NCBI GenBank assembly: GCA_964544145.1
Contig: CAZJAT010000011.1
Span: 1-58,095, forward strand
Reading direction: 5' to 3'
DNA length: 58,095 bases
From: CAZJAT01 sp964544145
Lineage (GTDB): Bacteria; Hydrothermota; 32-111
Positions 8,095-17,969 of this stretch are shown in pieces. The position numbers were made by a program, and so were the translations under genes. Numbering within the stretch: position 1 is the stretch's first letter; the number at the start of each line of letters is the position of its first letter. The notes below the pieces were generated by a model that searched no databases, had not been told where the DNA came from, and saw nothing but the letters and a program-made list of their open reading frames with translations.

Positions 8095-10086
8095 TCACTT
8101 GATTGGCAATGCTCTGCTTGTTTTTTTATCAGCAGCATCTGCAAATGCTTTTTTCATTGTATCATAATCATTAAATATGTCAGCAAATCTGAACCTTGGA
8201 ATACCCGATTGTCTGCTGCCCCAGATTTCTCCCGGACCTCGGAGTTTCATATCCATTTCTGCAATCTCAAACCCGTTATTTGTATTTACAATGGTTTTAA
8301 GCCTTTCAATACCCTGTTCTGTTATCTTAGGACTGCTCAATAGAAAACAATATGATTGAAGGTCACTCCTTCCCACTCGTCCTCTCAGTTGATGAAGCTG
8401 AGACAAGCCGAATCTCTCTGCATTGGTTATAATGATTGATGTAGCATCCTTAATATCTATTCCCACTTCAATAACAGTTGTGCCTATAAGAATGTTTATA
8501 TCACCGGATTTCAATTTATGCATTACATTATCTTTTTCTTCCTGAGGTAATCGTGAATATATCTTACCCAAATTATACTTGCTGAAATATTTTCTTTCCA
8601 ATTCATCATACACCCTATTTACTGAATGCAGTTCATCTGATTCATCACTGTCAATCATAGGACAAACAACAAATGCTTTTTCACCTCTGTCCACTAATTT
8701 AGCAACAAATTCATACATTGATTTCTTGTCATTGTCTGATATCCACTTTGTCTTGACCGGTTTCTGCATTGATGGTTTCTCACTTATTCTGCTGATCTCA
8801 ATATCACCGTAAAGCATCATGGATAATGAGCGCGGGATGGGTGTTGCAGTCATTATAAGATAATCCGGATTATTCGCTTTGCTTCTTAATTTTTCCCTCT
8901 GTAAAACTCCAAATCTGTGCTGTTCATCAATCACTATTAATTTCAAATTGCTGAATATTACGGATTCCTCAATCAAAGCATGCGTTCCGATTATTATCTG
9001 AGCATCACCGCTCTCTATAGCTTCGGCTTTACTGCGTTTATCTTTCACTGATGATGTCATTAGTATAACATTGATTCCTGTATCATTCAGATAGTCACAA
9101 ATTTTCATATAATGCTGTTGAGCAAGAACTTCAGTCGGAGCCATCAGAGCTGTCTGGTATCCATTCTCAACGGCATTGAGTATGGCAAGAAGTGCAACAA
9201 TGGTTTTCCCGACCCCCACATCACCCATAAGCATGCGGTTCATTGCCTGAGGTTTCATTAAATCCGTATTGATTTCAGAAAACGCATGCTGCTGGTCATC
9301 AGTGAGCTTGAATGATAATGATGACAGAAGTTTTCCGGAAAGTCCGCTTAATTCCCTGTATGTATGTTTCTTTTTCTTTCTGTTCTTCCTGCGCCTATCA
9401 GCAATAAGTAAACCTATTTCATATAATTCATTATATTTCATTCTCCTCAATGATTGTTCAAGTAAATTCTCATTAATAGGATAATGTAAATTTTCAATGG
9501 CTTCTTTTATTGGAATAAAATCATACTTTTTCTGAAGTATTTCCGGTATGCTGTCATCTGCATTTTCTGAGAATTCCTTAACTGCATAATGCATTGTGCG
9601 TCTTAGATAACGTTGTGATAGACCATCAGTTAAATGGTACACAGGAACGATTCGCCCTGTGTGAATCAGTTCAGTATCCTCATCATTGAGTATTTCATAA
9701 ACAGGATGAAGCATCTCATATATGCCGCGTCCGGGTTTCACTTTGCCGCTGACTATTATCTTCTGCCCCGTTTTTAGCACATTACTGATATACTTATTAT
9801 TAAACCATTTCAGATAGATATATTCATCATTACTCTTGGCAAGAGCATTAAAAATACGCTTTCTGTTTCTTGTGAACATCTCACCCGTTTCCACAATATC
9901 GGCAATCAGTGTATTATATTCATTCGGTTTAATATTCTCCTTATCAACTTCCCTGTTAAGATATCTGAAAGGGGGATAGAATAATAATTCCTTAACCGTT
10001 TGAATACCTATCTTATTGAATAGAGCAGCCATCTTGGGTCCCACTCCGCGCACATATCTTATATCAAGACTAATATCTTTCATCAT
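8095..10086 (-). CDS. recG: ATP-dependent DNA helicase RecG
   Basis: RecG remodels stalled replication forks and branch-migrates Holliday junctions. The 663-residue length fits. An N-terminal wedge/OB region (about 1-240) is followed by helicase motifs: MGDVGVGKT (Walker A, near 285), VIDEQHRFG (DEQH box, near 383), TATPIPRSL, and GTTVIEVGID with QLRGRVGRSD near 563. The DEQH box and the shortened C-terminal TRG-type segment distinguish it from Mfd and PriA. Its first codons overlap the end of the small exported-protein gene at 10070. Confidence 0.97.
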   Translation of the reverse strand: MMKDISLDIRYVRGVGPKMAALFNKIGIQTVKELLFYPPFRYLNREVDKENIKPNEYNTLIADIVETGEMFTRNRKRIFNALAKSNDEYIYLKWFNNKYISNVLKTGQKIIVSGKVKPGRGIYEMLHPVYEILNDEDTELIHTGRIVPVYHLTDGLSQRYLRRTMHYAVKEFSENADDSIPEILQKKYDFIPIKEAIENLHYPINENLLEQSLRRMKYNELYEIGLLIADRRRKNRKKKKHTYRELSGLSGKLLSSLSFKLTDDQQHAFSEINTDLMKPQAMNRMLMGDVGVGKTIVALLAILNAVENGYQTALMAPTEVLAQQHYMKICDYLNDTGINVILMTSSVKDKRSKAEAIESGDAQIIIGTHALIEESVIFSNLKLIVIDEQHRFGVLQREKLRSKANNPDYLIMTATPIPRSLSMMLYGDIEISRISEKPSMQKPVKTKWISDNDKKSMYEFVAKLVDRGEKAFVVCPMIDSDESDELHSVNRVYDELERKYFSKYNLGKIYSRLPQEEKDNVMHKLKSGDINILIGTTVIEVGIDIKDATSIIITNAERFGLSQLHQLRGRVGRSDLQSYCFLLSSPKITEQGIERLKTIVNTNNGFEIAEMDMKLRGPGEIWGSRQSGIPRFRFADIFNDYDTMKKAFADAADKKTSRALPIK

Positions 10087-10633
10087 AAGGGATAAACTCC
10101 AGTAACTGCTTCTTAAATCCGAGTAATCTGTATATAATAGGAAATGCAGGTATTTTCAATGATATGTATGTAATCATTCCGGAACTGTCTATCAGCATTG
10201 TTGATACATCTTCTTTATTATTTCTGTATGAAATAGATGTAATATCATAACTATTTCCCAAATGCTCAATAATCAATTTTGTCTTTACCTTATAGTTTAT
10301 ATTAAATATTGTCTCAATACCTTCGTAATTCAGAGAATCAGATTCAATGATAGGAAAGACAATCCTCGGCCTAAGGGGTGTATATTTCATTGCTGTCTTT
10401 AATATCCCGAATCTGAACAACCTGTTTTCAATAAATAGTGTGTCCCCTTTCCGCGATAATATCTCTCTATACTCCATCAAGCCTGATTTGATTGTTATAC
10501 TGTAAATCGGGTCATTCATTTCAACATCAATCTTGAATATTTTACTTGAACCTATCTCAATAAATTGGTCTGTTTTTGTGCTGATATCATCAAGTGAAAG
10601 GGATAAGAATAAAAAAATGAATAACAAATTCAT
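10070..10633 (-). CDS. exported protein of unknown function
   Basis: This 187-residue protein has an N-terminal hydrophobic segment (MNLLFIFLFLSLSL) that reads as a signal peptide. The remainder is predicted mostly beta-strand with alternating Ile/Lys/Asp. The pattern recalls DUF3108-type periplasmic proteins, but I cannot confirm that. It overlaps mutS by four bases upstream and recG by 17 bases downstream, so it is translated with them although it has no evident link to DNA repair. Confidence 0.6.
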   Translation of the reverse strand: MNLLFIFLFLSLSLDDISTKTDQFIEIGSSKIFKIDVEMNDPIYSITIKSGLMEYREILSRKGDTLFIENRLFRFGILKTAMKYTPLRPRIVFPIIESDSLNYEGIETIFNINYKVKTKLIIEHLGNSYDITSISYRNNKEDVSTMLIDSSGMITYISLKIPAFPIIYRLLGFKKQLLEFIPYDERY

Positions 10634-13179
10634 TGTTCTTTGTCCGCAATATCTTTGAGTTTTTTCAAAATCAACATTGATTCAATAGGGGTAATATCAT
10701 TTATATCAGTATTATTCAGCATTTGCACAATTTCTGAGTGCACTTCACTTATGCTGTTTTTTATTTCAAACAACTGCATCTGTTCAATCTCTCTGATCTT
10801 GCTTCTGATATTTTCCTCATTTTCCTTAAGCATACTGAGAATCATATAGCCGCTTTGAATGATTGAATCAGGGAAACCAGCCATCTTAGCAACTTCCAAA
10901 CCATAACTCTCATCGCTTTTTCCTTCAATGATCTTTTTAAGATAAAGTACACGATTCTTAACCTTTCTTATCTTTGTTGTATAATTTTTGAGTCTATCCA
11001 GTTTGATATCCAATTCAGTCAATTCATGATAATGCGTTGCAAACAGTGTATTCGGTTTTTCCCTGCATTCATGAAGATATTCAACTATTGCCCACGCAAT
11101 GGATAAACCGTCAAATGTAGATGTTCCGCGTCCTATTTCATCTAATATAATGAATGACCTCTCAGTCATATTGTTGATAATATTAGCACTTTCAAGCATT
11201 TCTGCCATGAATGTTGATACACCTCTGCTAATGTCATCAGATGCCCCAATACGAGTGAATATTCTGTCTGTCACCGGAAGTACAGCTCTTTCAGCCGGGA
11301 CATACATTCCAAGATGTGCCATATACAGAATCAGGGCATTCTGTCTGAGATATGTTGATTTACCGGACATATTGGGACCTGTAAGCAGAATAATCTGTGT
11401 CTTTTCATCCATAATCAATGAATTAGGGACAAATCTGCCTATACCTTCCACTGCCTCAACAACAGGATGCCTGCCATTTTCAATCAATATCCTGATATCT
11501 GAAAATTGCGGTCTGGTATATGATTGTTCATGTGCAAGTACAGCAAAACTTAATGACATATCAAGCGAAGCAATACATTGTGCATTTGCTTTCAATATAT
11601 CATAATAATTACTGATTTCTTTTAATATGTCATTGAAAATAATCTTCTCCAATTCGGATATCTTCTCATCTGAATGCAAAACAGCATCCTCATATTCCTT
11701 CAATGCAGCTGTAGTATAACGTGTTGAATTCTTTAATGACTGTTTCCATATATACTGCGGAGGCACCTTTGATTTATTGGAATGGGTTACTTCAATAAAA
11801 TAGCCTGCAATGTTGTTGAATCCTATTTTCAGAGTGTTTATACCTGTTGCATTCTTTTCCTCACTCTCCATCTGTCTTATATGTCCTAATGCATTGCCGG
11901 ACATATCAACAAGTTTATCATATTCACTGTTATATCCTGATTTGATATTTCGTTCTTTCTTACCTTTTAGAATCCTATGTTCATCAAGCGACATATTAAT
12001 CAGCTTTATAATCTCATTCATCTCCTGAATATCATAAAATGATTTATCTATACCTGCTTTACTGAGAAGAGCATTAATATCCGGTATCCTCATCAAAGCG
12101 TTTTTCAGGAGAATAACATCCCTGTAGCTTGCTTTCATCGTAAGAATACGTATTCCTATACGTTCAATATCGCCTATACTGCTGATATGGTCAGTCAATT
12201 TATGCATGGTCTCTCTGCTGGCAATAAGATATTCAGTTTCATTGAGCCTTCTGTCTATATCGGAAGGTTCAATATAGGGGTGCAGCAGATGATTACGCAA
12301 TGCTCTTGCTCCCATTGGTGTGGAAGTACGGTCAATGACATGTAAAAATGAATATTCATACTGACCATTAATTCTTGTAAATATCTCCAGATTTCTTAAT
12401 GTCTGTTCATCAACATACATATATGCTGAATCATTTTCTGTCTTGATAACTCTGATCTGTGCAGATGCTGTTTTCTGATTCTCATTGATATAATTGATGA
12501 GAACACCTGCTGCAATAACCGCTTCATTATCATCAATACCCAATCCATGCAATTTACTCACATTGAAATGTTTCTTTAATGTATTTTCGTTTTCTGTTAG
12601 ATTATAATTGTACTGGGGAATAAGATTGAAATGCGCAATATCCTCAAATACATACTCTTCAGCAGTAATAATCTCGCTTATCTTTGTTTTTCTCATAAAA
12701 TCATACATCTTATCTTTTGTGTCAAATCGTATGAGACGGAATTCCCCTGTCGTAATATCGCTTAGTGCAGCATAATGATTTTTGTCTGACATGAATGATG
12801 CAATATAATTATTCTCTTTCTCATTCAATAGTGACTGCCTCATGAGGGTGCCGGGTGTTATCACCTCAGTGACTCCCCGTTTCACCAGTTTCATTCCCTT
12901 TTTCGGTTCCTCTAACTGTTCACATATTGCAATCTTTCGGCTGCTTTGCACAAGACGATTTATATATATATCTGCACTTTTTATAGGAAATCCTGCCATA
13001 GGAATGGTTTCACTTGTATAGTGTCTTGCTGTCAGAGTAATACCGAGAATCTTTGATACTGTTTTTGCATCGCTGTAAAAGGTTTCATAGAAATCACCCA
13101 TACGGAAGAGAAGAATGGAATCAGTATATTCCTTTTTTATATTTTCATACTGCTGCATCAGAGGTGTTTTCTGCGCCAT
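10630..13179 (-). CDS. mutS: DNA mismatch repair protein MutS
   Basis: MutS recognises mismatches and starts repair with MutL. The mismatch-contacting Phe-Tyr-Glu is in GDFYETF near residue 30. The ATPase has TGPNMSGKSTYLRQ (Walker A, near 600) and DEIGRGTSTFDGLS (Walker B and signature). I place the start at 13179: the ATG shares its A with the TAA stop of the upstream gene and has AAGGTGG just before it, whereas the in-frame codon at 13200 would give seven extra unsupported residues. The 849-residue length is normal for MutS1. Confidence 0.97.
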   Translation of the reverse strand: MAQKTPLMQQYENIKKEYTDSILLFRMGDFYETFYSDAKTVSKILGITLTARHYTSETIPMAGFPIKSADIYINRLVQSSRKIAICEQLEEPKKGMKLVKRGVTEVITPGTLMRQSLLNEKENNYIASFMSDKNHYAALSDITTGEFRLIRFDTKDKMYDFMRKTKISEIITAEEYVFEDIAHFNLIPQYNYNLTENENTLKKHFNVSKLHGLGIDDNEAVIAAGVLINYINENQKTASAQIRVIKTENDSAYMYVDEQTLRNLEIFTRINGQYEYSFLHVIDRTSTPMGARALRNHLLHPYIEPSDIDRRLNETEYLIASRETMHKLTDHISSIGDIERIGIRILTMKASYRDVILLKNALMRIPDINALLSKAGIDKSFYDIQEMNEIIKLINMSLDEHRILKGKKERNIKSGYNSEYDKLVDMSGNALGHIRQMESEEKNATGINTLKIGFNNIAGYFIEVTHSNKSKVPPQYIWKQSLKNSTRYTTAALKEYEDAVLHSDEKISELEKIIFNDILKEISNYYDILKANAQCIASLDMSLSFAVLAHEQSYTRPQFSDIRILIENGRHPVVEAVEGIGRFVPNSLIMDEKTQIILLTGPNMSGKSTYLRQNALILYMAHLGMYVPAERAVLPVTDRIFTRIGASDDISRGVSTFMAEMLESANIINNMTERSFIILDEIGRGTSTFDGLSIAWAIVEYLHECREKPNTLFATHYHELTELDIKLDRLKNYTTKIRKVKNRVLYLKKIIEGKSDESYGLEVAKMAGFPDSIIQSGYMILSMLKENEENIRSKIREIEQMQLFEIKNSISEVHSEIVQMLNNTDINDITPIESMLILKKLKDIADKEQ

Positions 13180-13925
13180 TATTCCACCTTGATGACCCAA
13201 ACACTAATTCCCTCTGATTTTTGGAGTACAGTTGAATATGACATTGCTTTCTCATATGTGTCAAACTTTCCTATCATAACCTTGAATAACTCATTCCGCT
13301 GAACAATATGCGTATCCTTATATCCATTGCTTATAAATTCCTTTTTTAATTTCTCTGCATTATCCTTAGCAGAGAATGCCCCTACCTGAACAGTATAATA
13401 TTTTTCCACATTAATTACATGTTCCTTTTCATTAAGTCCATAATTGGCAATAAACCAGTAATCCGGATATTTTTCATTCATTTCATTGACTAATTTCTTT
13501 GTTTTTTCAAATACACCCATCTTTTCATAATATCCGATAATTATCATATATCCCAGCGGCGAATACATGTGGTCATCTGAATAAATAAGCTTCTTTACAT
13601 TATCATGTCCTTTAATAGTATCATTAACCATAAAATAATATTTTGAGAGACGGAACAATGATGTCAAATAAAAAGGTGATTTTGTGAATTTATTCGTTAT
13701 ATGAGTATATAGTGTAATGGATTTAACTATGTCTGTACTCAATTCTGCTGTATAGAATACAAGTGAATCCCTTACAGGGGTCTTTTCCTTAACAGCATTT
13801 TCATACTCTTCAATGAGAGCTTTGTAATCATTACTGATATATTTACTGTAATAATCAGCGCTGACAGATAAAAACATGAATAGCAGTATCAGAATAGTAA
13901 ATATTCTACATAAATAATTGCGCAT
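13179..13925 (-). CDS. SPOR-domain exported protein
   Basis: A signal peptide or anchor covers residues 5-23. The middle is helical and TPR-like. The last 75 residues form a SPOR domain, beginning YYTVQVGAFSAKDNAEKLKK and containing VMIGKFDTYEKAM. SPOR domains bind glycan strands stripped of stem peptides, mostly at division septa. The gene overlaps the preceding TPR gene by 20 bases and shares one base with mutS. Amidases such as the one at 1446-2882 produce the denuded glycan these domains bind; a functional link is inference. Confidence 0.87.
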   Translation of the reverse strand: MRNYLCRIFTILILLFMFLSVSADYYSKYISNDYKALIEEYENAVKEKTPVRDSLVFYTAELSTDIVKSITLYTHITNKFTKSPFYLTSLFRLSKYYFMVNDTIKGHDNVKKLIYSDDHMYSPLGYMIIIGYYEKMGVFEKTKKLVNEMNEKYPDYWFIANYGLNEKEHVINVEKYYTVQVGAFSAKDNAEKLKKEFISNGYKDTHIVQRNELFKVMIGKFDTYEKAMSYSTVLQKSEGISVWVIKVE

Positions 13926-14859
13926 ATCTGTAATACCCCGTTTTCATTAAAATTTCAGTTATGATATACGGATTCTTTGTATAATAATCCTTTTCATTTT
14001 TACGTATATCTTCAATTATTAACTTTATATCCGTGTCATTCTCTCCGGATATATGAAGTAAATAGAGTTTGAATGATTTCTTAACATATGAATTGAGTGT
14101 TGATTTATCAATATTTCTCAGTATTTTTTCTGTATCTTGTTTATTAATCCATTCAATAATCTTCATTGCCTGATTGAGCGTAAGATCTACTGCACCAATA
14201 TTCCTGAATATAATTCTCTCCGCATCCTTCTTATTTACAATTCTTTCAAGCAATACTGTAAGCAGATATTGATCATCAAGGCCTTCACTCAGCGCATTAA
14301 GTATGATATTTTCATTCCCCGAATATTCAAATGCAGAAACAATATGTGAGGTTGCATAGCATATATCAGTAGATTTAATATAATTCTTTATGTTATCTGC
14401 TTTGCCCATATGCATGCCTATATCTGTTTTCAGAATAAATACATTAATGGGTTCTTTACCCAAACCAAAGAGACCATTGCGAATCTTATCTGCATAATTG
14501 CCTGCTTCTTCATATTTCTTCATATTAAACAGACAGAGTGCCACAAGGTAATATATTATATTTTTATGTTCACTCTTCAAATCCTTTTTTGCAAGCAGAG
14601 TCAGCAGGATATTGCGGCATTTCTGATATTCTCTATTATTGAAATATGCATAGGATTTAGCAATATATGCATATAATTCATTATCTTTTTTGATATATCT
14701 GTCAATCTCATCCGGATTGACATTATCCTTGATAAGTACCTTTATGAAAAAATCATTGAAAGATGATTTTGTTCTGATGTCGCGTCGTATAATTAGTATG
14801 ATTATTATAATTAATTCTGCAATTACAGCGGCGCTGAGAATTATTTCATTTAAAGTCAT
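13906..14859 (-). CDS. membrane-anchored TPR protein, LapB-like by position
   Basis: Residues 5-24 form one transmembrane helix at the N-terminus, followed by a basic RRDIR segment and about 290 residues of helical hairpins with TPR character (for example residues about 65-125). The gene directly follows a LapA-like gene with a four-base overlap, the same order as lapA-lapB (yciS-yciM) of enterobacteria, where LapB carries an N-terminal helix plus TPRs. The C-terminal rubredoxin-type CxxC pairs of true LapB are absent. The LapB suggestion therefore rests on order and architecture only. Confidence 0.6.
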   Translation of the reverse strand: MTLNEIILSAAVIAELIIIIILIIRRDIRTKSSFNDFFIKVLIKDNVNPDEIDRYIKKDNELYAYIAKSYAYFNNREYQKCRNILLTLLAKKDLKSEHKNIIYYLVALCLFNMKKYEEAGNYADKIRNGLFGLGKEPINVFILKTDIGMHMGKADNIKNYIKSTDICYATSHIVSAFEYSGNENIILNALSEGLDDQYLLTVLLERIVNKKDAERIIFRNIGAVDLTLNQAMKIIEWINKQDTEKILRNIDKSTLNSYVKKSFKLYLLHISGENDTDIKLIIEDIRKNEKDYYTKNPYIITEILMKTGYYRYAQLFM

Positions 14860-15209
14860 TCACTATCCTTTGGGGCTTCAACATCATCTTTTATTTCCCT
14901 TTCCTCAACCTCTGCATCAACATTATCAGCAGCCAATTTACGTATTTCCTGTAATTCCTTTTCCAAAGCCTGAATACGGCGCTGTGCTTTATAATATCTT
15001 GCCCGCTGTCTTATCTCATAAAATATGGCTATGAGGAGTATGATAATCATTCCGATGAGAATACATTCAAGCATAAGCAGGCTCAATGACAGATTCTCAT
15101 ATGACCAGCCAAGCAGTTTCACATCTACAATCGTGTTGCCATTCTGCGTTCCCACAATTATACCCAGAATAATGATGGCAGCAGATATCAGTATATTAAT
15201 CAAATACAT
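14856..15209 (-). CDS. LapA-like (DUF1049) inner-membrane protein
   Basis: The 117-residue protein has two hydrophobic helices, at about 3-23 and 41-62, separated by a short segment with VDVKLLGWSYENLSLSL. A charged coiled-coil tail (AQRRIQALEKELQEIRKLA) follows. This is the DUF1049/LapA pattern. LapA works with LapB in controlling lipopolysaccharide assembly in enterobacteria; whether that holds here is unknown. GGAGGAG lies just before the ATG. The start overlaps the end of miaB by ten bases. Confidence 0.78.
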   Translation of the reverse strand: MYLINILISAAIIILGIIVGTQNGNTIVDVKLLGWSYENLSLSLLMLECILIGMIIILLIAIFYEIRQRARYYKAQRRIQALEKELQEIRKLAADNVDAEVEEREIKDDVEAPKDSE

Positions 15210-16471
15210 TGCTCCTCCTTTAATATTCCAATAGGCGTATTGCCTGCAATTTCTTGTATAACAGCTTTAACAGTACTGCCTATACTGCAATTATTTCTTA
15301 TTACTATCATCCTGTCGCCTTCATCCCTGCCAATCATATCATTGTCTGATTTCTTGCTTTTCCGTTCAATCAGCACTGATAATTCTTGACCTATAAGCTG
15401 TTGCATTTTCCTCATTTTAATTGAATTCTGTACTTTAATCAAGTGTTTTAAACGGCTCAATTTAACATCTTCCTCAGGTTCATCCATATATGATGAAAGC
15501 GTAAAGGGTCTGGATGAATATCTGTACATAAATGCATCATCAAAATGAACTTGTTCCACAAGTTTCATTGTCTCATTGAAATCATCATCATTCTCATGCG
15601 GGAATCCTGTCATTATATCCGTTGTTATTGTAATATCAGGCATTGCTGAACGTAATTTATCAATAATTCCCATATAACTATCCCTCGTATAGCCCCTGTT
15701 CATTATACTCAATATACGGTCAGAACCGGATTGAACAGGCAGATGCACTGCATTCATAATATTGCTATGCTCAGCCATAGTATTTATCAATTCATCACTT
15801 AAGTCCTTTGGATGTGATGTGAGGAAGCGAATGCGTTTATCCCTGAAATGCTCAGCAATAAATGCAAGCAATTTGGGGAAATTCATCTCATCATAATGAT
15901 AGGAATTAACATTCTGGCCCAGCAGGATTATTTCACCTGTTAATTCATTGATACTGCCTTCTATCTGCCTGAGAATGGACTCAGGTTTGAATGATATTTC
16001 TTTGCCCCTCAGATAAGGCACTATACAGTATGAACAAAAATTATTACATCCTTTTATTATAGATACATAGAGTGTGATTCTGTTATTTACATTTACATGC
16101 GTATAATCACCATTGGCAGTCAAATCCCTCAAATCTGTAAATGCATCTGATTGAAGTAATTGACCCAGTTCATTATAATGCACAGGTGATATAAGCCCAC
16201 TTACATGTTTTGGTATGTGTTTCATTGAAACAGCAAGACAACCGGTAATATATAATCTTGCTCCTGTTTTCATACGTGATTTAATTGTCTCTGCAAAACC
16301 TGTAGCTCGCACATATGCATGTTCTCTGACAGAACACCCATTTATAAAAATAATATCTGCTTCACTGATATTATCTGCTTTTTCATGACCTGCAGATATC
16401 ATTAATGATGAGATAACCTCTGAATCATATATATTCATCTGGCAACCATAGGTTGCAATAAAATATTTCAT
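15200..16471 (-). CDS. miaB: tRNA-2-methylthio-N6-dimethylallyladenosine synthase MiaB
   Basis: MiaB is a radical SAM methylthiotransferase modifying A37 of tRNAs that read UNN codons. The N-terminal UPF0004 domain has TYGCQMNIYDSE, with further cluster cysteines in INGCSVREHA and TGCLAVS. The radical SAM cluster is in KGCNNFCSYCIVPYLRG near residue 140. A TRAM domain closes the protein. The GCQMN motif and RG after the cluster favour MiaB over the MtaB type encoded at 23430. First gene of the operon running to the dCMP deaminase. Confidence 0.95.
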   Translation of the reverse strand: MKYFIATYGCQMNIYDSEVISSLMISAGHEKADNISEADIIFINGCSVREHAYVRATGFAETIKSRMKTGARLYITGCLAVSMKHIPKHVSGLISPVHYNELGQLLQSDAFTDLRDLTANGDYTHVNVNNRITLYVSIIKGCNNFCSYCIVPYLRGKEISFKPESILRQIEGSINELTGEIILLGQNVNSYHYDEMNFPKLLAFIAEHFRDKRIRFLTSHPKDLSDELINTMAEHSNIMNAVHLPVQSGSDRILSIMNRGYTRDSYMGIIDKLRSAMPDITITTDIMTGFPHENDDDFNETMKLVEQVHFDDAFMYRYSSRPFTLSSYMDEPEEDVKLSRLKHLIKVQNSIKMRKMQQLIGQELSVLIERKSKKSDNDMIGRDEGDRMIVIRNNCSIGSTVKAVIQEIAGNTPIGILKEEQCI

Positions 16472-16625
16472 CTGTATATTATTACATAATCATAATATAT
16501 TTCAATGGGGAATATTTTTCATTAAATTTTTACTTGATTTAACTTATCTTATTTTAAATGGCGATATTAATAAATCTATTATCCTTGAATTTCCTTTAAC
16601 GTTGATACACAGCTTGCTTAGCTTA

Positions 16626-17858
16626 TTACATCCTGTCAATTGCCTCTCTGACTGAATACGGTAATTCTAACACACCTATATCCAGATACTTTTTTATATA
16701 ATCAGCAGTAATCTCTGCTGAATCAGGCATACCCTGCTTAACATAATATGCATGCACATCAACAAGCAAAGCTGCATAAATAGACATAACCATACTGCAT
16801 CTGGGCATATCATAATCTCTAATTTGAGGATAATATTTCAGATGTTGAGTATCCATTAATAATGATGCCGTAAAAGCTGTATTCATCGGTTTATCCTTCA
16901 TTATGATTGGCATTATCCTGTAACACATTCCCTCTATACACAGGTAATCATCCAATGATGCCCGTAATTCAGGCATTGATGCAATAGTGAAATAGGCAGG
17001 CCGTTTCCATGCATTATGCTCAAGCATTTGTAGCACAATACCGGTACCCGGTGTAATGATTTCCTTGCCGCTAAACACATAATCAGGTTTGAGAGCCCAT
17101 TTCATAATATAATCATCATCCAGAGCATACTGTTTCTTCATTGCACTGCTCACCTGGAGTGCTGCACTGTCACCTTCAAAATACCTGTACATAAAGCTGT
17201 CAATAACACTATCACTCATTGTTATGGGTACTGAACGGAAAAATCCATGTATTCCATTCTTAATAAACTTGACAAATGGCGCATATGAAAGTAATCCCAA
17301 TGGAAGAACCGTTACATCACGCCTTATGCCTTTTACTGTCTGCAGATACCATAATGAATTGGCCTCTGCATCACCGCCTGTGAACAGAATAGCATTTGAA
17401 TCACAGGATAGAAAAATATTATTGGCATATTCAAGCAACCATTGCGGATAGCCGCCTTTTTCATATCCAAGAGTAAATTCCTTTATGGTCTTCACTGTAT
17501 CACCGGCTATGAATGCATAATGACCGCGCACACCATATTCAACGCCCATATAGTAGAATGCATTGCCTATTGTGTCTGAAATGGCAATGGACCTGTCAAG
17601 ATAATCAATAATGGAATCAGATACTATTTCATTATATACACGTTTACCTGTATCATATTGAATAAAATGGAGAAAACGGCCAAGATAGAAGAGGGCTTCA
17701 GCATCACCTTCATGCTCATCATTAAAGTGCTTCATTGTCTCATAGGCATCATTATACTGTCCTTCCTGAAACATCTTTATTGCCCTTTGCTTGCAATTTA
17801 ATGCAAATATATTAACAATAGAGAGTAATACAATAATTGATATAACAGTTTTTTTCAT
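16626..17858 (-). CDS. exported protein with a DUF2723-type soluble C-terminal module
   Basis: A signal peptide (MKKTVISIIVLLSIVNIFA) leads to TPR-like helices (about 25-140). From about residue 150 comes FTGGDAEANSLWYLQTVKG, then RRDVTVLPLGLLS. Near residue 282 is NAWKRPAYF, followed by LDDYLCIEGMCYRIMP. The same landmarks in the same order occur in the soluble part of DUF2723 membrane proteins, including the one at 44030-46756 (FTNGDNDTYPLWFEQTVRD, ILEGLAFRVV). This gene lacks the membrane domain. The start is ATG at 17858, since AGGAGG lies five bases upstream; GTG at 17864 is too close to that site. The N run begins right upstream, hiding the promoter. Confidence 0.65.
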   Translation of the reverse strand: MKKTVISIIVLLSIVNIFALNCKQRAIKMFQEGQYNDAYETMKHFNDEHEGDAEALFYLGRFLHFIQYDTGKRVYNEIVSDSIIDYLDRSIAISDTIGNAFYYMGVEYGVRGHYAFIAGDTVKTIKEFTLGYEKGGYPQWLLEYANNIFLSCDSNAILFTGGDAEANSLWYLQTVKGIRRDVTVLPLGLLSYAPFVKFIKNGIHGFFRSVPITMSDSVIDSFMYRYFEGDSAALQVSSAMKKQYALDDDYIMKWALKPDYVFSGKEIITPGTGIVLQMLEHNAWKRPAYFTIASMPELRASLDDYLCIEGMCYRIMPIIMKDKPMNTAFTASLLMDTQHLKYYPQIRDYDMPRCSMVMSIYAALLVDVHAYYVKQGMPDSAEITADYIKKYLDIGVLELPYSVREAIDRM

Positions 17859-17869
17859 TCTCACCTCCT

Positions 17870-17969
17870 NNNNNNNNNNNNNNNNNNNNNNNNNNNNNNN
17901 NNNNNNNNNNNNNNNNNNNNNNNNNNNNNNNNNNNNNNNNNNNNNNNNNNNNNNNNNNNNNNNNNNNNN
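17870..17969. other. assembly gap (100 N) between divergent genes
   Basis: Exactly 100 N, a conventional placeholder of unknown true size. The gap hides the upstream region of the 412-residue-protein gene and the first codons of the symporter gene. About 80 residues of the symporter are missing, so more than 240 real bases must be absent. Confidence 0.97.
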
